DNA from: Mobilicoccus sp032056465
Lineage (GTDB): Bacteria > Actinomycetota > Actinomycetes > Actinomycetales > Dermatophilaceae
Reading direction: 5' to 3' (one strand)
Assembly (NCBI RefSeq): GCF_032056465.1
Contig: NZ_DAMBCL010000006.1
Length of the DNA stretch: 64,000 bases
The notes under the pieces are model-generated. The model worked only from the letters and a program-made list of their open reading frames with translations, ran no database searches and was not told the origin of the DNA. This document shows positions 59,241 through 64,000 of this stretch, one piece after another (the stretch's first letter is position 1; each line of letters starts with the position of its first letter). A program made the translations under genes and the position numbers.

Positions 59241-60169
59241 CCGCGCGGATCGGGTACCTCGGTCCCCCCGGGACGTTCACGGAGATGGCGCTGCTTCGCC
59301 TCCCCGAGGCGGAGACCTGCGAGGCGGTGCCGTGTCCGTCGGTCGACGCCGCGCTCGCCCGCGTCCGCGCCGGGGAGCTCGACTCGGCGGTCGTCGCGAT
59401 CGAGAACTCCGTCGAGGGTGGGGTCTCAGCGACACTCGACGGCCTGGCCGCAGGTTCCCCGCTGCACCTCGTCGGCGAGGTGGTCGTGCCGATCCGGTTC
59501 GTCCTCGCCGTCCGACCGGGCACTCGGATGGAGGACATCCGTGCGATCTCCACGCACAGCCACGCGTGGGCGCAGGTCAGAGGGTGGATGGCCCGCAACC
59601 TTCCCGAGGCCGCGTTCGTCCCGGCGCTCTCCAACGCCGCCGCGGCCGCCGACCTCGTCGGAGAGACGCCCGTGCCGTTCCAGGCGGCGGTCTGTCCGCA
59701 GATCGCCGCGGACCGGCACGGCCTCGTTCCCCTCGCCGACGACATCGGGGACATCCCCGACGCCGTCACCCGGTTCGTCGTCGCGGCACGCCCCGGCGCC
59801 CTGCCGGCGCCGACGGGTGCGGACAAGACGACCGTCGTGCTCTACCAGCGGGGCGATCGACCCGGTGGGCTGCTCGAGCTGCTCGAACAGTTCGCGGCCC
59901 GGGGGATCAACCTCACCCGCCTGGAGTCACGCCCCACCAAGGAGTCGCTCGGGTCGTACTGCTTCTCGGTCGACCTCGAGGGCCACGTCGAGGACGAGCG
60001 GGTCGGGGAGACCCTCATGGGCCTGCGCCGGATCTGCGGGCAGGTGAGGTTCCTCGGCTCCTATCCCCGCGCCGACCGCCGACCGGCCGGCATCGACCCC
60101 GACCACGACGATGCGGCCTACGTCTCCGCGCGCACGTGGCTGGACGGGTTGCGGTCGCGCACGACGTGA
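59237..60169 (+). CDS. pheA: Prephenate dehydratase
   Basis: Converts prephenate to phenylpyruvate for phenylalanine synthesis. A 310-residue monofunctional enzyme without the chorismate mutase domain. IGYLGPPGTFTEMALLRLPE is the N-terminus, VVAIENSVEGGVSATLDGL the substrate loop, and DAVTRFVVAARPG holds the catalytic Thr-Arg-Phe. The C-terminal ACT domain with GGLLELLEQFAARGINLTRL and ESRPTKESLG binds phenylalanine for feedback control. Its ATG overlaps the DUF5926 stop. Confidence 0.95.
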   Translation: MTARIGYLGPPGTFTEMALLRLPEAETCEAVPCPSVDAALARVRAGELDSAVVAIENSVEGGVSATLDGLAAGSPLHLVGEVVVPIRFVLAVRPGTRMEDIRAISTHSHAWAQVRGWMARNLPEAAFVPALSNAAAAADLVGETPVPFQAAVCPQIAADRHGLVPLADDIGDIPDAVTRFVVAARPGALPAPTGADKTTVVLYQRGDRPGGLLELLEQFAARGINLTRLESRPTKESLGSYCFSVDLEGHVEDERVGETLMGLRRICGQVRFLGSYPRADRRPAGIDPDHDDAAYVSARTWLDGLRSRTT

Positions 60170-60269
60170 CCGGACCGGCGGGGGCCGGGGAGCGTCCGGG
60201 ACATGTCCGGGCCCGCGCCTGCGTCGGGACGCTCACTGCTCGGGCGCCCCGGAGCGGGGCAGATGCCGT

Positions 60270-61478
60270 TCAGCGCACGCGGGTGGCCGCGGTGGCGCCG
60301 TCGGCCGGGGCGACGGTCGCCGGGGCGACGGTCCTCGGCGGCAGCACCTCATTGGAGGCGTTCGCCCCGTGGTGCTCGCCCTCCTCACCGGTCGGCGCGA
60401 CGCGGACGAGGAGCGTCTTCGGCAGCACGCTCACGGTGAGCGCGCGGGCCGGGCCGATGTGGTCGCCGTCGAGCTGCACCTCCTGTTCGTGTCCCCCGGG
60501 GAGCTCGACGTTCATGGTGCGGCACTGGAAGTGTTCGATGCGACGGTGACCGAAGTGGTTCTTGGTGAGGATGCCGGTGACCACGGCTCCCCAGCCGACG
60601 ACGCCCTTGGGGGAGAGCAGCACCGCGTCGAAGGCGCCGTCGTCGACGCACGCGTCGGGGAGCAGCTCGACGCCCCCCTGCAGGCGGCCGACGTTGCCGA
60701 TGATGATCGAACGGACCCGACGGTGCAGGGGGCGGTCGCCGTCGAACTGCACGGTGGTGCCGAACCGAGGTCCGTTCAGCTGCTTGGCTCCCGAGACGAG
60801 GTAGGCCGCCCAGCCGATGCGGCTCTTGAGCTTCTCGGGGGCGTCGGCCATCACCGAGGCGTCGAACCCGAGCCCCGCCATGACGAGGAAGTAGTAGTCC
60901 TTGGGCTCGTCCTGGGTGCTGTGCGGCGCGATGAGGAGGCAACCCATGTCGATCGGCCTGTCGACGCCGGTGAGCGCGATGACCAACGACTCCTCGAGCG
61001 ACTCCAACGGCAGGTCGAGATTGCGTGCCAGCAGGTTGCCGGTGCCGCCGGGCAGCAGCCCCATGGGGATGGGGGAGTCGCGCAACGCGGCGGCCACGGC
61101 ACGCACCGTCCCGTCACCGCCGAGCGCGCAGACGAGCTCGACCTCCGCGTCCATGGCCTCCCGCGTCTGGCCCGTGCCGTTGTCCTCCTCCGTGGTCTCC
61201 CACCAGCGCAGTGCCCAGCCGTGCTCGGCGGCGATCCGGTCGAGACGCCTGCGGACCTGGCTCACGTCGTCGAACTTCGTCGGGTTGACGATGACGGCGG
61301 CGACCGGGCGCGGCGCATCGTCGTCGCCGTCGGCATGGCGTCGGGCCGCGTGCGCCGTTGCGGACTCCGTCGGCGTGCCGTCGAATTCGCCACGGCCCAT
61401 GCCGACGGTGGTCCAGACGACCGTCGCGACGGCGAGGAGGGCGGCGAGGAGGCCGGCGAGCAGGGCGAGATCGGTCAC
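60270..61478 (-). CDS. Diacylglycerol/lipid kinase family protein (DAGK_cat)
   Basis: A 402-residue lipid kinase of the DgkB/YegS type. An N-terminal membrane helix (LALLAGLLAALLAVATVVWT) is followed by a short linker, then VAAVIVNPTKFDDVSQVRRR, the nucleotide loop ALGGDGTVRAVAAAL and LLPGGTGNLLARNLDLPL. FLVMAGLGFDASVM and VQLDGDHIGPARAL complete the two-domain fold. It likely phosphorylates diacylglycerol or a related lipid at the membrane. The start is GTG with TAACGT six bases before it. It diverges from serS. Confidence 0.88.
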   Translation of the reverse strand: MTDLALLAGLLAALLAVATVVWTTVGMGRGEFDGTPTESATAHAARRHADGDDDAPRPVAAVIVNPTKFDDVSQVRRRLDRIAAEHGWALRWWETTEEDNGTGQTREAMDAEVELVCALGGDGTVRAVAAALRDSPIPMGLLPGGTGNLLARNLDLPLESLEESLVIALTGVDRPIDMGCLLIAPHSTQDEPKDYYFLVMAGLGFDASVMADAPEKLKSRIGWAAYLVSGAKQLNGPRFGTTVQFDGDRPLHRRVRSIIIGNVGRLQGGVELLPDACVDDGAFDAVLLSPKGVVGWGAVVTGILTKNHFGHRRIEHFQCRTMNVELPGGHEQEVQLDGDHIGPARALTVSVLPKTLLVRVAPTGEEGEHHGANASNEVLPPRTVAPATVAPADGATAATRVR

Positions 61479-61484
61479 GAGCTG

Positions 61485-61490
61485 ACGTTA
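61485..61490 (-). promoter_or_regulatory. Leaderless -10 box (TAACGT)
   Basis: Minus-strand TAACGT, six bases (CAGCTC), then GTG 61478. It shares the 107-base divergent region with the serS box. Confidence 0.6.
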
Positions 61491-61573
61491 CCGCCGGCCC
61501 GAGCCACCACGCGTCTCGAGTTGCGTCCCGGGCACCCCGGCGTCGCGCGGTCCTCGCCCGGGGTGGCGGCCGA

Positions 61574-61579
61574 TACGCT
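61574..61579 (+). promoter_or_regulatory. Leaderless -10 box (TACGCT) of serS
   Basis: TACGCT, six bases (TGAGCC), then GTG 61586, with no ribosome-binding site or T-box-like leader. Confidence 0.6.
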
Positions 61580-61585
61580 TGAGCC

Positions 61586-62917
61586 GTGATCGACATCAAG
61601 CTCCTCCGCGAGAACCCGCAGGCCGCCCGCGCGTCGCAGCACGCCCGGGGTGAGGACGAGGGGATCGTCGACGCGATCCTCGCCGCCGACGAGCGTCGTC
61701 GATCCTCCCTCTCCGAGTTCGAACGCCTCCGCGCCGAGCAGAAGGGCACGAGCAAGACCGTCGGCGAGGTGATGGGGCGTCTCGGCGCCGCGAAGAAGGC
61801 CGGTGCCGCGCCCGAGGACGTCCACGCCCTCGAGAAGGTGGCCAACGAGGCCCGCCGCGCCGCCGGCGACCTCTCCGACCGCGTCAAGGGGCTCCAGGCC
61901 GCCGCCGACGAGGCCGAGGCCGAATTGGGCGCCCTCATGCGAAGGATGCCCAACATCGTCATCGAGGGCGTGCCCGCGGGCGGCGAGGAGGACTTCGTCG
62001 AACTCACCACCGCGGGTCGAAGCCCCCGCGACTTCGCGGCCGAGGGCTTCGAGCCCAAGGACCACCTCGAGATCGCCGAGCACCTCGGCCTCCTCGACAT
62101 GGCCCGCGGCGTCAAGGTCGCCGAGTCGCGCTTCTACTACACCGTCGGCCAGGGCGCTCGCCTCGAGAACGCCCTCATGCAACTCGCCCTGCAGACCGCC
62201 TACGACAACGGGTTCACCCAGATCGGCGTGCCCACCCTCGTCAACCCGACGGTGATGACCGGCGCCGGGTTCCTCGACTCGCACGCCGACGAGGTCTACA
62301 AGCTCGGTACCGACGACCTGTACCTCACCGGCACCTCCGAGGTCGCGCTCGCGGGCTTCCACGCCGACGAGATCATCGACCTCACCGACGGCCCGCTTCG
62401 CTACACCGCGCTGTCGACGTGCTACCGACGCGAGGCGGGCAGCTACGGCAAGGACACCCGCGGCATCATCCGCGTGCACCAGTTCCAGAAGGTCGAGATG
62501 TTCGTCTACTGCCGTCCCGAGGACGCCGAGGCCGAGCACGAGCGGCTCCTCGAGCACGAGCGCGGGATGCTCGACGCGATGGAGATCCCCTATCGCGTCA
62601 TCGACGTCGCCGCCGGCGACCTCGGCGGCCCGGCCGCCCGCAAGTTCGACTGCGAGGCGTGGGTCCCCACGCAGGGCAAGTACCGCGAACTCACCTCGAC
62701 GTCGAACTGCACGACGTTCCAGGCCCGCCGGCTCGGCACGCGGGAGCGCACCGAGAACGGCACCCGCATCGTCGCGACCCTCAACGGCACCCTCGCGACC
62801 ACCCGGTGGATCGTCGCCCTGCTCGAGAACCACCAGCAGGCCGACGGCACCGTCCGTGTCCCCGCCGCCCTCGTCCCCTTCCTCGGCACCGAGGTCCTCG
62901 TTCCCGACGGTCGCTGA
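61586..62917 (+). CDS. serS: Seryl-tRNA synthetase
   Basis: Charges tRNA-Ser. A 443-residue class II synthetase. The N-terminal coiled-coil arm (about 30-110) contains EFERLRAEQKGTSKTVGEVM. Motif 2 is LSTCYRREAGSYGKDTRGII with FQKVEMFVY, and motif 3 is TRIVATLNGTLATTRWIVAL near the end. TGTSEVALAGFHADE is the conserved serine-site loop, and EVWVPTQGKY-like CEAWVPTQGKYRELTSTSNC follows. The start is GTG directly after a leaderless -10 box. The end touches the next gene. Confidence 0.96.
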   Translation: MIDIKLLRENPQAARASQHARGEDEGIVDAILAADERRRSSLSEFERLRAEQKGTSKTVGEVMGRLGAAKKAGAAPEDVHALEKVANEARRAAGDLSDRVKGLQAAADEAEAELGALMRRMPNIVIEGVPAGGEEDFVELTTAGRSPRDFAAEGFEPKDHLEIAEHLGLLDMARGVKVAESRFYYTVGQGARLENALMQLALQTAYDNGFTQIGVPTLVNPTVMTGAGFLDSHADEVYKLGTDDLYLTGTSEVALAGFHADEIIDLTDGPLRYTALSTCYRREAGSYGKDTRGIIRVHQFQKVEMFVYCRPEDAEAEHERLLEHERGMLDAMEIPYRVIDVAAGDLGGPAARKFDCEAWVPTQGKYRELTSTSNCTTFQARRLGTRERTENGTRIVATLNGTLATTRWIVALLENHQQADGTVRVPAALVPFLGTEVLVPDGR

Positions 62918-62918
62918 G

Positions 62919-63869
62919 GTGCGGCGGGTCGATCGGGACGAGGCCGGACAACTACTCCGCGAGGAACGCCCCGGTGCAGCGGTGCACGAGGTGATCGTCG
63001 GGCAGATCCGCCCGGATCTGCGCGATCGACAGGTGCCCGGTGCGCAGGAGCCTCCCGACGTGCACGAGTACGCCTACACCGACGGCGGGGGCTACTCGTG
63101 GAGCTGGGCCACGCCGCAGCTCATCCGTGCGGGCAGTCGGCTGTGGTGCACCACTCCCGTCGACGACGAGGTTCTGTGCGTGCGCGGTGAGACGGCGCTC
63201 GGGACTCCCGAGGTCCTCCGGTCACGACGGGGCACGCTGGCCCTCCTTCGCAGTCGGTTCAGCACGCCGCAACCGACCCTCGTCGACCCCGCGGTCGTCG
63301 CCCCCGCCGACCCCACCCACGGGACGGCGATGACCGAGGAGGAGGCGCTGCTCGTCCTCCGCAGCCACCACGCCGGACTCACGCGCACGGGTCGGGCGTG
63401 GGTCGGCGCCTCACTCGCCACCGTCCCCGTGGTGGCCAACATGTTCAGCGTGTGGGTGGGGTCGGGAGGGGGGACGGCGTGGGTCGCGCTCGGACTCCTC
63501 GCCCTGGGGCCCGTCGCGCTCGCCTCGGCGATGTACGCCGGGCCCGGACGCCGTCGTCGCCTGCGCCTGACGAGGCCCGTCGCCGAGGGATTCCTCGACC
63601 TCGTCGATGTCACGACGTGGACGGACGCCGTCGTCACCGTCACGGATGTCGACGGGCGGCGGTGGAGCTGGCAGGTGCGCCCCGAGTCCGACACCCGGCT
63701 GCCGGAGGGCGCCAGGGTCTGGGCCACCCCACTTCGCGAGGGCGGGTTCGTGCATCTCGTCGGGCAGCGCGCGAGTGACGGCGTCCCTCGAGTCATCGAG
63801 GCCCGCTCATCCGCCTCGATCGTGCTCCCACCGCGTTCGGAGATCCAGGACGTGCTCCGTTCCCGCTGA
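62919..63869 (+). CDS. Membrane protein of unknown function after serS
   Basis: 316 residues, family not recognised. The GTG start lies one base past the serS stop, so it is read through from serS. The N-terminal ~140 residues are soluble and beta-rich (YAYTDGGGYSWSWATPQLIR, LWCTTPVDDEVLCVRGETAL). Two membrane helices follow (AWVGASLATVPVVANMFSVW and AWVALGLLALGPVALASAMY), and a C-terminal soluble domain repeats the W.W theme (DGRRWSWQVRPESD). The two soluble halves look alike, suggesting an internal duplication around a helical hairpin. Confidence 0.7.
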   Translation: MRRVDRDEAGQLLREERPGAAVHEVIVGQIRPDLRDRQVPGAQEPPDVHEYAYTDGGGYSWSWATPQLIRAGSRLWCTTPVDDEVLCVRGETALGTPEVLRSRRGTLALLRSRFSTPQPTLVDPAVVAPADPTHGTAMTEEEALLVLRSHHAGLTRTGRAWVGASLATVPVVANMFSVWVGSGGGTAWVALGLLALGPVALASAMYAGPGRRRRLRLTRPVAEGFLDLVDVTTWTDAVVTVTDVDGRRWSWQVRPESDTRLPEGARVWATPLREGGFVHLVGQRASDGVPRVIEARSSASIVLPPRSEIQDVLRSR

Positions 63870-64000
63870 GGGGTGAGATCGCCACGGGGCCGTGCGGCAC
63901 GTGGCCCGCACCCGGCGCGGGCGACGGACGTGACCCCCGGGTAGGGCGCGGGCCCCGATGACGAGCCCGCGACGAGGGTGCGCGTTGTTCAAGAAAGGCG
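63870..64000. other. Right-edge intergenic sequence
   Basis: 131 bases to the window end. No gene, tRNA or terminator could be identified. GTTCAAGAAAGGCG at the very end may be the approach to a gene outside the window. Confidence 0.4.

Noticed and set aside
61480..64000. A tRNA gene near serS
   Set aside because: No cloverleaf or GGTTCGA-type T-arm could be found in the intergenic sequence on either strand.

Overview
The window is one 64 kb piece of a very GC-rich chromosome. High third-position GC, frequent GTG starts, many leaderless starts (a -10 box 6-7 bases before the start codon), a bifunctional PutA, a DUF5926-pheA pair and a mix of Sec-type lipoproteins point to an actinobacterium, probably of the order Micrococcales. 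I cannot name the species. There is no rRNA, tRNA, CRISPR array, prophage or complete insertion sequence. This is mostly housekeeping and catabolic chromosome with a few unusual proteins.

Layout. 1-2121: the start of an FAD oxidoreductase that runs off the left edge, and a lipoprotein nuclease. 2248-8204: a complete, translationally coupled ribose operon rbsR-A-C-B-K-D on the minus strand, with a sigma70-type promoter and two abutting palindromic operators over its start site. 8507-13731: an AbiEi/DUF559-type protein, three small secreted orphans, a DUF1810 protein and a methyltransferase. 13927-18749: an M6 (immune inhibitor A) metalloprotease whose signal peptide is out of frame by one base, a YihY/BrkB membrane protein and a HAD phosphatase. 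18932-24614: a winged-helix regulator with two membrane proteins, a UPF0340 protein, a UPF0126 channel-like protein, a quinone-type reductase, a PfkB kinase and a LiaF-like protein. 24695-29749: a drug-exporter-like MFS protein and a homogentisate operon (hmgA, an unknown gene, fahA) interrupted by a 10-N assembly gap. 29931-36091: a DMT-like protein, an Na+/H+ antiporter fused to a UBP zinc finger, asd, a Cof hydrolase and a secreted protein. 36519-43734: a sugar ABC importer without its ATPase, serA, a DUF4870 protein, an acyltransferase and an orphan LON N-domain protein. 44028-52929: a DEAD-box helicase, a PAS-AraC regulator divergent from putA, a NodS-like methyltransferase pair and an HIBYL-CoA hydrolase. 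53368-63869: a 1410-residue RND permease, an anti-sigma-like ATPase, DUF5926-pheA, a lipid/diacylglycerol kinase, leaderless serS and a membrane protein.

How the genes work together. Ribose uptake (RbsABC), mutarotation (RbsD) and phosphorylation (RbsK) form one RbsR-controlled unit. HmgA and FahA degrade homogentisate from tyrosine or phenylalanine, and no recognisable maleylacetoacetate isomerase is present, which makes the coupled unknown gene interesting. PutA oxidises proline to glutamate, probably under the divergent PAS-AraC regulator. asd, serA, pheA and serS serve amino-acid synthesis and charging.

The most unusual items are the RND permease, which carries a roughly 260-residue extracellular insertion with eight exact 10-residue Leu/Gln repeats; the leaderless start signature; a family of intergenic palindromes with the core TTTCCGGTGTG; and several short in-frame or gene-end tandem duplications.
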